A stretch of DNA of 64,000 bases from Rufibacter roseus (GTDB lineage Bacteria; Bacteroidota; Bacteroidia; Cytophagales; Hymenobacteraceae). Location: NCBI RefSeq assembly GCF_001647285.1, contig NZ_LRML01000019.1, positions 1-64,000 on the forward strand, written 5' to 3'. A model generated the notes under the pieces. It saw only the letters and a list, made by a program, of their open reading frames with translations, had not been told where the DNA came from and did no database searches. Below, in pieces: positions 51,341-59,511 of this stretch (position 1 is the stretch's first letter; every line of letters starts with the position of its first letter). The translations under genes were made by a program, and so were the position numbers.

Positions 51341-51357
51341 GTGTACGGTCTGTACAC
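51341..51357. promoter_or_regulatory. Perfect dyad, candidate operator of Mo-hydroxylase operon
   Basis: GTGTAC, five bases, GTACAC: a perfect inverted repeat of the size bound by dimeric repressors. It lies 102 bases before the 2Fe-2S subunit start. No regulator gene is adjacent. Confidence 0.45.
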
Positions 51358-51475
51358 CCATCCAACGGTAGCAGCAGGTGGTCATCCGCTGCTCAGTATT
51401 TTTACGGAGCGGTTACCCGATGGTTGAAATCAGTTGGAAAATTTAGCTGAAACTTTTTGAGGAAAAAGAGGTAGG

Positions 51476-51515
51476 CTGTTTTTGACTTGTTTTACTGAGA
51501 ATAAGCTAAAAACGG
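51476..51515. repeat. Intergenic palindrome copy 15
   Basis: CTGTTTTTGACTTGTTTT, loop, GAATAAGCTAAAAACGG. It lies between the Mo-hydroxylase operon start and the mocA-like gene. Confidence 0.7.
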
Positions 51516-51557
51516 ATCAGGAAAGCAAAAGCCAATAAAGTAGCGAAGGAAAAGACT

Positions 51558-51599
51558 CTCCCCTGGAGGGGAGCGAAGAGGGGTGTTTACACCTGCCGG
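51558..51599 (-). repeat. C-rich hairpin plus GTGTAAACA element, copy 2
   Basis: CTCCCCTGGAGGGGAG hairpin followed by CGAAGAGGGGTGTTTACAC. It faces copy 3, 81 bases away, in the opposite orientation. Confidence 0.7.
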
Positions 51600-51680
51600 T
51601 CTACGTATTGCTGAAATGTTACTCTGCTGATTTTTTTGGTAAAAAGTTCTGAATGATTTTACCAGGAATACCTGCTCTCC

Positions 51681-51719
51681 TGTGTAAACACCCCTCTTTA
51701 TCTCCCCTCAAGGGGAGAA
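51681..51719 (+). repeat. C-rich hairpin plus GTGTAAACA element, copy 3
   Basis: GTGTAAACACCCCTC then CTCCCCTCAAGGGGAG. With copy 2 it forms an inverted pair in the gap before the mocA-like gene; no coding sequence is apparent in 51240-51811. Confidence 0.7.
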
Positions 51720-51811
51720 TCCGCTACGTCACACGCTTAATTGACAGTTGAGTGTTTAACACAACTAATAACATTTACAAAAAGTGGTGCTGGTAAGCGA
51801 TGAGGTGGAAT

Positions 51812-52408
51812 CTAAACTTTCGGCTCCCGATGCTGGAGAGCGGCAAATTCCTGAGGCGTGTCTATGTCAATGGCGCCCAATTCAAAAGGAACGGCCGCTA
51901 CTTCTTCTGCGTGTTGTTTCAGGAGTTTCTTGGCGCCGTCTTGTCCCTGCAGTTGCTTTAGTTCAGAGAAAAAGGGACGAGTGAACAATACCGGTGCTCC
52001 TAAGGTATTTTGGTAGGCGCAGGCGACTATGCCCTTGCCAGTATGCTGCTGGGCCTGTAGCAACTGCTGGAGTATTTCTGCAGATACAAAAGGCTGGTCG
52101 CAGAGCATGAGAATAACGCCGGAAACAGTGGGAGCAAGGTTTAGAAGTTCTTGGACGCCCGTCCAGATGGAGGAGCCCATGCCGGTTGCCCATTCGGGGT
52201 TGTGGACATGGTGCACGGGTAGGGATTCCAACTGGGGCAGTACGGCTTGGGAATTAGCACCTGACACTACAAGCACAGTACCTTCCTTTATGCCTGCTGC
52301 AGCACTGACCGCCCGTTGCAACAGTGTTTGTCCTAGGTACATCAGGTTCTGCTTGGGTTGACCTAAGCGGGTAGAGGCACCGGCTGCCAGAATGATAACA
52401 CCTACCAT
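51812..52408 (-). CDS. mocA: MocA-type molybdopterin nucleotidyltransferase
   Basis: A 198-residue NTP-transferase of the MobA/MocA family. The nucleotide motif LAAGASTRLGQPKQNL is complete. Later motifs are PEWATGMGSSIWTG, LMLCDQPFVS and GAIDIDTPQEF. MocA makes molybdopterin cytosine dinucleotide for xanthine-dehydrogenase-family enzymes, which fits the hydroxylase operon just upstream. It lies five bases from the xdhC-like gene on the same strand, so the two are co-transcribed. Confidence 0.9.
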   Translation of the reverse strand: MVGVIILAAGASTRLGQPKQNLMYLGQTLLQRAVSAAAGIKEGTVLVVSGANSQAVLPQLESLPVHHVHNPEWATGMGSSIWTGVQELLNLAPTVSGVILMLCDQPFVSAEILQQLLQAQQHTGKGIVACAYQNTLGAPVLFTRPFFSELKQLQGQDGAKKLLKQHAEEVAAVPFELGAIDIDTPQEFAALQHREPKV

Positions 52409-52413
52409 GTCGC

Positions 52414-53571
52414 CTAAATAGAGGAAAAAGAAGCTAGATTAAGGTTGATGCCGCGGGTGTGGATTGGCTCCTGTTTGTCCCGCAAAAACGTTCCTGCCCG
52501 TTGTGATAGAACAGCTTTTATTTCCGCCAGAATAGAAAGAGAAATTTCCTCAGAGGCCTCGGCGCCAATGTCTAGACCGGTAGGGCCAAAGACTTTTTGC
52601 AGCATCTCTTCTGTCATCTCTATGCCTTCGTCTTGCAGCTCTTCGAGCATGCGGGTCAGTTTCTTTTTCGGCCCCAGCACACCAACATAGGGTAATGGGA
52701 GCGGAAGAACCTGCCGCAGTATAGCCAAGTCATAGTTGTAGTTGTGAGTCAGGAGCAGGAAAACGGTATGGTCATCTACCATAACTTGAGGCAGTACCTG
52801 CGGCGGCTTCGCTACCAGCACCCGATTGGCCATAGGAAATCGCTCTGCAGTGGCGTAATTGGCTCTGCCGTCTACCACGGTGGTTTCCCAGCCTAAGAGC
52901 GCCGCCATGTTAACCAGAGGCATGACATCGTTACCGGCTCCACAAATGACCAGCGAAACAGTTGGCTTCAGTACCTGAACAAAACCAGTGAGGGGAGCAG
53001 CCTCTGAATAGCTTTTTATTTGTGAGTGCCCTATTTCAAGTGCTTCCCGAGCATCAGCTAAGACGGCTTCTTCCAAAGTTTTATCAAGACTGGTGCTGTA
53101 GGGCTGGCCGTGTTGCGTCAGGAGCAAACAGGAGCCAGGCTGCTCTGCTTTTCGGTCTTGCCAGTTAAATAGAGTTACCACTACCGCCTTGTGCCGTTGC
53201 CGTTGCGCCTCTTTCAGGAGCTGAATAGGATGATTAGGGTTTTCAGTGTTGATTGGCTCAATCAGAATATGGATGATGCCGTTGCAACCCAGACCCACAC
53301 CCAATTTGGCATCATCGTCATCGGTGGTGTCATAGGTGACCAACAGGTTCTGGTTCTGCGCCATGGCTAAGCGGGCTTTGCGCAAAGCATCACCCTCCAA
53401 GCAACCGCCGCTGATGGCCCCCGTCAGCTCCCCGTCTTCAGTGACCAGCATGCGCGCGCCCGGCTGCCGGTAAGACGACCCTTCTACATGCACCACGGTG
53501 GCCATGGCCATTTTTTTTCCGGATTGCTGGTGGCGGTCAAAGGCTAGAAGTATGTCGCGGATTTCTTTCAT
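52414..53571 (-). CDS. xdhC: XdhC/CoxI-family molybdenum-enzyme maturation factor
   Basis: A 385-residue protein. The N-terminal XdhC/CoxI domain has VEGSSYRQPGARM and ISGGCLEGD. The C-terminal XdhC Rossmann domain has VSLVICGAGNDVMPL, VVDGRANYA and LLTHNYNYDLAIL. XdhC proteins bind the molybdenum cofactor, help its sulfuration and insert it into the apo-hydroxylase. It is followed five bases later by mocA, giving a maturation pair adjacent to the hydroxylase operon. Confidence 0.92.
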   Translation of the reverse strand: MKEIRDILLAFDRHQQSGKKMAMATVVHVEGSSYRQPGARMLVTEDGELTGAISGGCLEGDALRKARLAMAQNQNLLVTYDTTDDDDAKLGVGLGCNGIIHILIEPINTENPNHPIQLLKEAQRQRHKAVVVTLFNWQDRKAEQPGSCLLLTQHGQPYSTSLDKTLEEAVLADAREALEIGHSQIKSYSEAAPLTGFVQVLKPTVSLVICGAGNDVMPLVNMAALLGWETTVVDGRANYATAERFPMANRVLVAKPPQVLPQVMVDDHTVFLLLTHNYNYDLAILRQVLPLPLPYVGVLGPKKKLTRMLEELQDEGIEMTEEMLQKVFGPTGLDIGAEASEEISLSILAEIKAVLSQRAGTFLRDKQEPIHTRGINLNLASFSSI

Positions 53572-53663
53572 GTGAGCGGTAAAGAAGAAGAGTGCAGAGG
53601 CTTCTTACTGCATAATTACTCGTTTAGTTCTGAAATTGGAAATGACTAAGCCATCGTTTCAGC

Positions 53664-54491
53664 TTAAAAGGCCACAAAAGAGGGGTTTAGCAGGTCCGGC
53701 TTGTTGTACTTTAATTCAGAGGTGAGGTCGGTTTGGTAAATGCTGCGGTTCAGGGCGTTTAAAATAGCATGGCTAGCGGCTGTGTCCCACTCCATGGTAG
53801 GGGCGAAACGCGGATAAATATCAGCTTTTCCCTCTGCTAGCAACATAAACTTGAATGAACTGCCCATAGAAGCTGATGCAGGCTTTTGAAACTGCTGGAT
53901 AAATGCATCTGTCTCTGGCGTGCGGTGCGATTTTGAGGCTATCACCTTTAGGTTAGGCTTCTTTTTCAAATCAGCTAGGGTATATCTATGGGGCAAGGGA
54001 GTAAGAGTTTCTGTGCCGGTGGGCGATTCTTTTGTTACTCCAGTTTCGGCAGAGCCAAAATAGAGGGTTTGGACGGTAGGAGCGTAAATGACTCCAGCCA
54101 CCGGAACCTGCTGGTGCATGAGTGCAATGTTCACCGTAAACTCTCCGTTGCGCTTGATAAATTCTTTGGTGCCGTCCAGCGGGTCCACAAGCCAATACCA
54201 TTCCCAATCTTTGCGTTCTTTATACAGAATTTCTTTTCCTTCTTCAGATAAGATAGGCAGCCCCAGTGGCTGAAGCATTTCAAATATGATGTGGTGAGCC
54301 GCTTTGTCTGCTTTGGTCAAGGGTGAATGATCCCCTTTATGCTCCACCCCAAAGTCAACGGTTTCATACACAGCTAATATGGCTTTGCCTGCTTCCAAAG
54401 CAGCAGTTCTGGCTGTCTTTACCCAGAGGTTCAGGTTTGGTGGAGGGGGAGGAGTGGGGCTGGTGGAAGAATGTATTGAGGCTTCGGTCAT
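53664..54491 (-). CDS. cysQ: 3'(2'),5'-bisphosphate nucleotidase CysQ
   Basis: A 275-residue inositol-monophosphatase-fold enzyme. Metal-site motifs are SEEGKE, DPLDGTKEFIKRNGEF and the C-terminal EWDTAASHAI. It hydrolyses the 3'-phosphate of PAP, the by-product of sulfotransferases. cysC ends two bases upstream, so the pair is an operon. The residues after the start (SSTSPTPPPPPN) are low complexity. The context of CysC and a nearby sulfotransferase favours PAP as substrate. Confidence 0.93.
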   Translation of the reverse strand: MTEASIHSSTSPTPPPPPNLNLWVKTARTAALEAGKAILAVYETVDFGVEHKGDHSPLTKADKAAHHIIFEMLQPLGLPILSEEGKEILYKERKDWEWYWLVDPLDGTKEFIKRNGEFTVNIALMHQQVPVAGVIYAPTVQTLYFGSAETGVTKESPTGTETLTPLPHRYTLADLKKKPNLKVIASKSHRTPETDAFIQQFQKPASASMGSSFKFMLLAEGKADIYPRFAPTMEWDTAASHAILNALNRSIYQTDLTSELKYNKPDLLNPSFVAF

Positions 54492-54493
54492 GG

Positions 54494-55108
54494 TTAAAAA
54501 GCTGCATCCATTTTTTCCTGCATCGTTACACGGGGTTCTACAAATTCAATCAATTTGAGTAACGATTCTCCAATGGCTTCTTCACCGGTTTTCACTTCAA
54601 GATCGGGCAGGAGCGGGGTTTCATAGGGAGCGCTGATACCGGTGAAATCTTTGATGATGCCCTGACGCGCTTTGGCGTAGAGCCCTTTGGTGTCGCGCTT
54701 TTCGCACTCAGCTAATGGGCAGTTGACAAATACTTCCATAAATCGGCTTTCGCCCACAATCTGCTTCACCAGTTCCCTTTCCTCGGCATATGGCGAAATG
54801 AACGCGCATACCACTATTAATCCGGCGTCAACCATCAGTTTTGCCACCTCGGCCACCCGTCTTATATTTTCTTTCCGGTCATCGGCACTGAAGCCAAGGT
54901 CACGGTTAAGGCCGTTGCGCACATTGTCACCATCTAGCAGAAACACCTTGTGCCCCCGGTGAAACAAGTAATGTTCCAGCCGCAGCGCCAGTGTACTTTT
55001 GCCTGAGCCAGAAAGCCCTGTGAACCACACCAATTGCGACTCCTGCAGCATCTGCTCTTTTCTTTGTTCGTTGCTGACTTTAGATTTGAAAGGGTAGATA
55101 TGCTTCAT
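54494..55108 (-). CDS. cysC: Adenylylsulfate kinase CysC
   Basis: A 204-residue APS kinase. Walker A is GLSGSGKSTLA; further motifs are LDGDNVRNGLNRDLGFS, FISPYAEERELVK and KARQGIIKDFTGI. It converts adenosine 5'-phosphosulfate to PAPS using ATP. No cysD/cysN sulfurylase is in the window. A stand-alone APS kinase together with CysQ and a sulfotransferase points to sulfation of some product rather than assimilation alone. Confidence 0.95.
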   Translation of the reverse strand: MKHIYPFKSKVSNEQRKEQMLQESQLVWFTGLSGSGKSTLALRLEHYLFHRGHKVFLLDGDNVRNGLNRDLGFSADDRKENIRRVAEVAKLMVDAGLIVVCAFISPYAEERELVKQIVGESRFMEVFVNCPLAECEKRDTKGLYAKARQGIIKDFTGISAPYETPLLPDLEVKTGEEAIGESLLKLIEFVEPRVTMQEKMDAAF

Positions 55109-55210
55109 GGACTTGCACGGATTTTGTGGTGATGTGCCTTCTACGCCAAAAGCGGAGGTGTGGGTTGGGGTTCATTCGTATGCACGCAGATTAGGAAATT
55201 ATAGTAAGCT

Positions 55211-55249
55211 TTGTTTTCGGTCTGTTTTTTGAATAACAGGGCGAAAACG
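55211..55249. repeat. Intergenic palindrome copy 16
   Basis: TTGTTTTCGGTCTGTTTT, loop, GAATAACAGGGCGAAAACG. It lies ~100 bases upstream of cysC. Confidence 0.75.
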
Positions 55250-55267
55250 TTTTTCAGAAATGATTGG

Positions 55268-55289
55268 GAGACGCAAGGTATTGCGTCTC
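55268..55289. repeat. GAGACGCAA hairpin
   Basis: GAGACGCAA, four bases, TTGCGTCTC: a perfect 9-bp stem. Hairpins of this type are recurrent in many bacterial genomes. Only one copy is in this window. Confidence 0.6.
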
Positions 55290-55610
55290 TACAAACAAAG
55301 GTGATGCGCGGAGCGCGAGTAACTCTACCCAGGAACTACAGAAACAAATAACCAACAGCAGCATTTCAACAGCAACACAAGGGGCAGAATTGGAACTGTT
55401 ACCAGCCTTGGGGATGAGCGCCTCGCTTTGAGCGGTGCCGCGCCAGCGGCAAGGCCGAAGGTCTAGTGAAAAGGGCAGTGCGAATCCACAGGGCGGGGCC
55501 TCGCGGCCGTGAGCGCATGGAGCCGGAGCCACGGAGAAGGCGGTCTTGTGGAGCCTTGGATATGCTGGGGCTTTAAAATTCGGGAGCGGGAAAAAGGAGG
55601 GATGGGTTAC
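55290..55610. other. GC-rich intergenic stretch without gene
   Basis: This part of the cysC-sulfotransferase gap contains short GC-rich blocks (such as GGTGCCGCGCCAGCGG) and no convincing reading frame. It resembles dispersed noncoding repeat debris, but I see no second copy in the window. Confidence 0.35.
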
Positions 55611-55613
55611 TTA

Positions 55614-55790
55614 GTTTTGGTTGTCCGTGAGAATATACAACAACGGCAAGTGGTAAAGCGGAAGCAGGGGCAAAAATCTTCATTAGATCCTTCGGCTAAC
55701 GCTCAGGATGACCGCAAAAGAGTAAGATCAGGAATGCGCGGACCGGCAGGTGTAAACATCCCCCTTCGCCCCCTTCAAAGGGGGAGTATC
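55614..55790 (+). repeat. Composite direct repeat, left copy (pairs with 57784-57956)
   Basis: Contains CAACAACGGC, AGATCCTTCGGCTAACGCTC, AGGATGACCGCAAAAGAG and the GTGTAAACA C-rich hairpin at 55750-55790, in the same order and orientation as at 57784-57956. The two copies flank the sulfotransferase and DinB genes. Confidence 0.8.
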
Positions 55791-55810
55791 TGGAAGCGTT
55801 TCTTAATAAT

Positions 55811-55851
55811 TGTGTTTTCGGCCTGTTTTTCAGAAAAAACACCCAAAACAG
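55811..55851. repeat. Intergenic palindrome copy 17
   Basis: TGTGTTTTCGGCCTGTTTT, loop, AAAAAACACCCAAAACAG. It lies 66 bases upstream of the sulfotransferase start. Confidence 0.75.
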
Positions 55852-55917
55852 AACAGTTAAAACCTTTGCTCACCACTTTCCGTCAGGAAGAATTCCATCA
55901 CTAACTTCACACATCAC

Positions 55918-56817
55918 ATGCACATTTTGCAAGGCGGCGCACCCAAGTGCGGAAACTTTTGGCTCTACCAAATCATACAGGAAATCATGAACCTGACTGG
56001 CCATACACACAAAAGTTTTATTCAGAACCACCCCATATATGAGCTCGCAAAAACATGGGACCTGAACTACCCCAGCCAAGCCAGTATTGATGTGCTGGAG
56101 ATAACCGATTTGCAGGACAGCTACCGCATCAGCAGTGTGTTCCGGATGCCTATTGTGGACCTTAAAAGCTACGTAGCCCAAGCCAACCACGTTTGGACGC
56201 ATTCGCCTATTTGTAAGCGGAGCGGAGAGGTGCTGGAGCTGTTTGATAAGAAAGTATACATCGTACGCGACCCGCGGGATAGAGCCATCTCGGCAGCGAA
56301 GTACTTTTGTTCGGACTATATGCTCAAGTATTACCCGCAGGAAATAAAAGACCCGCAGGTGTACCTGGAGCGGCACTTTGATGAGCTGATGCGCGAGTGG
56401 GTATGGCATGTGTTTGACCACCTGCGTCTGAGTCAGGAGCATAACATCCACATTACTTTATACGAGGCGTTCTTGCTGGATTTCCAGCAGGAGCTTGACC
56501 GGTTGTTACAGTACTTGAACGTGGACCTAAGCCAAAATCAGCGCGATGAATTGCAAGAGGCCATGAGCTTTGCCACGCTGAAAAGTAAAAACCCGAAACA
56601 CCTGAAAAAAGGACAGTCGGGCTACTGGATGGACCAGCTAACGGATGAGCAGGTGGAGAAAGCTGAGATTATTGCCGGACCGCTGATTCGGTTCTTGGGG
56701 TACCCCAGCCAAAGAGGTCAGGAAATGACTTACGCCACTGAATTCCCGCACCATGATTTTGAGTTGCTGAAGCAGGAGATCCTGGAATCGCAGGTCCGGC
56801 TGTACGAGCCTGCTTGA
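55918..56817 (+). CDS. PAPS-dependent sulfotransferase
   Basis: A 299-residue cytosolic-type sulfotransferase. The PAPS 5'-phosphosulfate loop is GGAPKCGNFWLYQII near the N-terminus, and the 3'-phosphate motif is VYIVRDPRDRAISAAKYF near residue 120. A late KKGQSGYW corresponds to the RKGxxGDW region. It would transfer sulfate from PAPS to an unidentified acceptor such as a lipid, glycan or small molecule. CysC upstream makes PAPS and CysQ removes PAP. The gene and the convergent DinB gene are enclosed by direct repeats. Confidence 0.9.
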   Translation: MHILQGGAPKCGNFWLYQIIQEIMNLTGHTHKSFIQNHPIYELAKTWDLNYPSQASIDVLEITDLQDSYRISSVFRMPIVDLKSYVAQANHVWTHSPICKRSGEVLELFDKKVYIVRDPRDRAISAAKYFCSDYMLKYYPQEIKDPQVYLERHFDELMREWVWHVFDHLRLSQEHNIHITLYEAFLLDFQQELDRLLQYLNVDLSQNQRDELQEAMSFATLKSKNPKHLKKGQSGYWMDQLTDEQVEKAEIIAGPLIRFLGYPSQRGQEMTYATEFPHHDFELLKQEILESQVRLYEPA

Positions 56818-56819
56818 GC

Positions 56820-57293
56820 TTACCATACTCCTAATTGACGGCCCACCGTTTTCAGCTGCCCAATATGGTAGCCGGTGTGGTTAAATGTGGTCATGGCGGC
56901 CCAAGAGAGAGTTTTTCCGTTGGGCTGCACTTTGAACAAATCTACCTCCGGATTCTGTACCAGCTGCACCATTTCTTCCTGATCGGCCTCAAAGGCATCA
57001 ATGGCGGCGTTCCATTCCTGCTCCGTGGCGGGTTGGTGATTTTCAGGCCAATGCGCGTCTGGCCACACATCAATGTATCCTTCGGGGTTTTTCATGAACT
57101 GGAGTAAGGTGGAGAGGCGGGCGTGCATGTGCCCCAGCAGAACCCAGCCTGAAAAGTGGAGGCCCGGCAGCATGACACCGGCTTTGTCATAGTTGAATTC
57201 CCGGAGCAAAATCACGTTAGGGGCAAAGCCGCCTCTGAGTAATTCTACCAGTTGCTCGCGTACCAGTTGGTCAATGTGTGCGTTTGAAGTCAT
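56820..57293 (-). CDS. DinB-family protein
   Basis: A 157-residue four-helix-bundle protein of the DinB/YfiT type. The metal-binding His candidates are in LGHMHARL (about residue 50) and FNHTGYHIGQL (about residues 138-142), the usual DinB spacing. Many members are thiol-dependent metalloenzymes, but the substrate is unknown here. It is convergent with the sulfotransferase gene, with only two bases between stops. Confidence 0.85.
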   Translation of the reverse strand: MTSNAHIDQLVREQLVELLRGGFAPNVILLREFNYDKAGVMLPGLHFSGWVLLGHMHARLSTLLQFMKNPEGYIDVWPDAHWPENHQPATEQEWNAAIDAFEADQEEMVQLVQNPEVDLFKVQPNGKTLSWAAMTTFNHTGYHIGQLKTVGRQLGVW

Positions 57294-57429
57294 TTATGTG
57301 CTATAGGGTGTTTTGGTGCTGAAACGGGAGAGGCAGGAAATAGGTTAACGTACGGACAGGGCTAGATCTCTCCTGATGCAGTGGACAGCGATTTAACTGG
57401 AGAGGCTTGAAAGAAACCCGCCCCTCCTG

Positions 57430-57783
57430 AATGAGTTCTGAGTTCTGAGTCGCGAGTCTTGAGTCATTTAAATTAAATAAACACCACCCCTTCCTCCTTG
57501 GCTTTTCCTGCGGGAGCGGGCAACGCAGTGCCAAGGGCACGCAGGCGCTTAGCGGAAGCACGAGACGCAGGTTCAATTTAGTAGTAGCCACAGAAGCTAT
57601 GGAACAGCGCACATCGGCCAGGTGGTAAATTTACTGAAGCCCTTACTGTTTGAGCGGCAGCGAGTTTAAGGGCTTCTTGATTCTTTTGGTTACTTTTCTC
57701 ATCAAGGAGAAAAGTAACAAACCTCAGCAGGGAGAGAGGCAGGTTGAGATAAAGAATATAGCAGTTATGGGAGAAACAGCATT
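57430..57783 (+). repeat. Long dispersed repeat (pairs inverted with 47124-47500)
   Basis: Begins with GAGTCnnGAGT-type units, then GCGGGAGCGGGCAACGCAGT, GGCACGCAGGCGCTTAGCGG, GCTATGGAACAGCGCACAT, GGCTTCTTGATTCTTTTGG and a CTTTTCTC/GAGAAAAG hairpin. The region 57294-58011 between the DinB and MpaB genes is noncoding. Confidence 0.75.
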
Positions 57784-57956
57784 GAAGTTGTTGGTGATTA
57801 CACACAACAACGGCGGGGGTAACGGCGGAGGCAGGAGTAAAGTCTTCGTTAGATCCTTCGGCTAGCGCTCAGGATGACCGCAAAAGAGAATGATCAGGAA
57901 TACGTGGATCTGCTGGTGTAAACATCCCCCTTCGCCCCCTTCAAAGGAGGAGTATC
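57784..57956 (+). repeat. Composite direct repeat, right copy (pairs with 55614-55790)
   Basis: Contains GTTGTTGGTG...CAACAACGGC, AGATCCTTCGGCTAGCGCTC, AGGATGACCGCAAAAGAG and the GTGTAAACA C-rich hairpin at 57916-57956. The first ~35 bases also belong to the long inverted repeat. Confidence 0.8.
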
Positions 57957-58011
57957 AGCAATGTTTGAGGTGTTTGAATGAAAATAATTCTGTTCAATCA
58001 AGCTGCCGTTC

Positions 58012-58776
58012 TCAAGAAGGCTGACTGTCCAAATCCTTAATCTGCTTCTGGTATTCTGCAGGCAAGATAATGGATTTCAGGAACCAGTCTAGTTTAAGAA
58101 CTCTACTTACCTTATAGCCTTTCAGAATAGGGGGCAGGAGGGAAATGTTGCGGAAGCCAAGGAGTTCTTTTACGCGGTCAGGCACCACCAGCGTCTGCGC
58201 TTCCAGCAACAACCGGTAACGGATTTCACCCAGGTGCTTGCGGTACTGCTGAAACAAATCTTTGGTGAAGTGGCTGTACGCTAAATCTTGCTGCAGGTGC
58301 TCGGCGCGCATTTGAACCCATTGTGGGTAAGAGGTGGGCAGGCCGGTGAGACCCATGCGGTGGCCCACACGGTAAAATACTTCAAAAACCTCTGCTTTTT
58401 CTGCTTCGGATAGCTTGCGCTCCAGCACTTCAAAAGACCTAATGGAGTAGTCAATGAGCATGAACAGCACATCGCGGTAGGCCCAGTCGGGGATTTTGGC
58501 GCCCCGATTGGCTTCTACGGCAGAATGGATGTGGGCCATTTTGTCGATGGTTCTGTTGGCGCCTTCGGTGGTGGAGTAGACAATAAAGCGGGCGTACGTG
58601 ACCGTGGAGAACAGCCTGCCGAGCGGGTCGGCGGGGAGACGGCCCGTGAAGTAGAGCCAATCCACAGCTTTATTTAAGGCAAACTCGGCAGCCGAGCCAG
58701 CGAAGATGAATAGAATAGTGTCGCCTTTGCCCCAAATCTGCCGCACCACTGAGTTTTTCGAGACAAAATAATCCAT
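58012..58776 (-). CDS. MpaB-type oxygenase (DUF2236)
   Basis: A 254-residue protein with start at 58776 (MDYFVSKNSVVRQIW); upstream in-frame ATGs would add a basic, poorly conserved-looking leader. Motifs match the DUF2236/MpaB family: GDTILFIFAGSAAEFALNKA, DPLGRLFSTVTYARFIVYST, IHSAVEANRGAKIPDWAYR, and the VGHRMGL/TSYPQWVQM region. Relatives are heme-dependent oxygenases (latex-clearing-protein-like and MpaB). The substrate is unknown. It is monocistronic. Confidence 0.8.
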   Translation of the reverse strand: MDYFVSKNSVVRQIWGKGDTILFIFAGSAAEFALNKAVDWLYFTGRLPADPLGRLFSTVTYARFIVYSTTEGANRTIDKMAHIHSAVEANRGAKIPDWAYRDVLFMLIDYSIRSFEVLERKLSEAEKAEVFEVFYRVGHRMGLTGLPTSYPQWVQMRAEHLQQDLAYSHFTKDLFQQYRKHLGEIRYRLLLEAQTLVVPDRVKELLGFRNISLLPPILKGYKVSRVLKLDWFLKSIILPAEYQKQIKDLDSQPS

Positions 58777-58909
58777 AGAGCTAGAGGTATGGGAGCCACT
58801 GAAAAAAAGGCTCCGCAGGAAGAACGCTGGAGCCTTCATGGCCATTGCCCGCGAGCAAGAAATCTGTTTAAAAGGCAAACAGGCTTTTAGAAGCTAATGT
58901 ACGTGAAGA

Positions 58910-58948
58910 TGTTTTCGAGCTGTTTTTCAGAAAACAGGGCAAAAACAC
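58910..58948. repeat. Intergenic palindrome copy 18
   Basis: TGTTTTCGAGCTGTTTTT, loop, GAAAACAGGGCAAAAACAC. It ends eight bases before the stop of the STAS-like gene. Confidence 0.85.
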
Positions 58949-58956
58949 AGGCTGTC

Positions 58957-59313
58957 TTATAAACCTACAAACTCCCGAGCCTCATCCCGCTCTTCGTGTT
59001 CAAAATATTTCACCTCTGCCGTAGTGAAAGGCTTCATGAGCTGAGTTATGGTTTGCTCCCATTTTTTGCCGCCCACAATGGCTATTTTGTCAAAATCGGT
59101 GACGTGCTGTACATCAAATTTAAGGTCTTCCCATAGACCGTCTGGTTTCCAGCCGTCAAAGTTTTCAAATTCCCAGTATAGGTTAATTTTTCCTTGCTGA
59201 GAAATTCTTGTTTCCAGGGCCGGGACTAAAATATCATATTCTTCCTTGCCTAAGGTGCCTGATACTTTCACGGCAAACACCTTGGGATCATCAGTTTCTT
59301 TGATCTCTACCAT
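58957..59313 (-). CDS. SpoIIAA-like (STAS-type) protein
   Basis: A 118-residue cytosolic protein of the SpoIIAA-like/YtvA-STAS-related family: VSGTLGKEEYDILVPALE, INLYWEFENFDGW, DKIAIVGGKKWEQ and TAEVKYFEHEERDEAREFV. Stand-alone members are common and may bind hydrophobic ligands; no anti-sigma partner is nearby. It is monocistronic and divergent from the GH26 gene. Confidence 0.85.
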   Translation of the reverse strand: MVEIKETDDPKVFAVKVSGTLGKEEYDILVPALETRISQQGKINLYWEFENFDGWKPDGLWEDLKFDVQHVTDFDKIAIVGGKKWEQTITQLMKPFTTAEVKYFEHEERDEAREFVGL

Positions 59314-59511
59314 GTCAATTTTTTCTTTTTGGTACGCGACCTAAGGTGGTAGGTTATTTAAATAAATGGATTCTTGTGTGCTGCACATTAGAAACAGTAT
59401 TTATTCGGTGTGACTTCAAGAAAAACCAGGAGGGGTAGTAGAAAACTGTGAGGCATTTGTGAGAGAAACATCATCTTCTTATCTTGTCAGAACTACACTT
59501 ATTAACCTATT

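Noticed and set aside
57301-57612. Reading frames in the repeat-rich gaps (also 47326-47529 and 55509-55904)
   Set aside because: They coincide with repeated noncoding elements whose copies differ by indels that break the frames.
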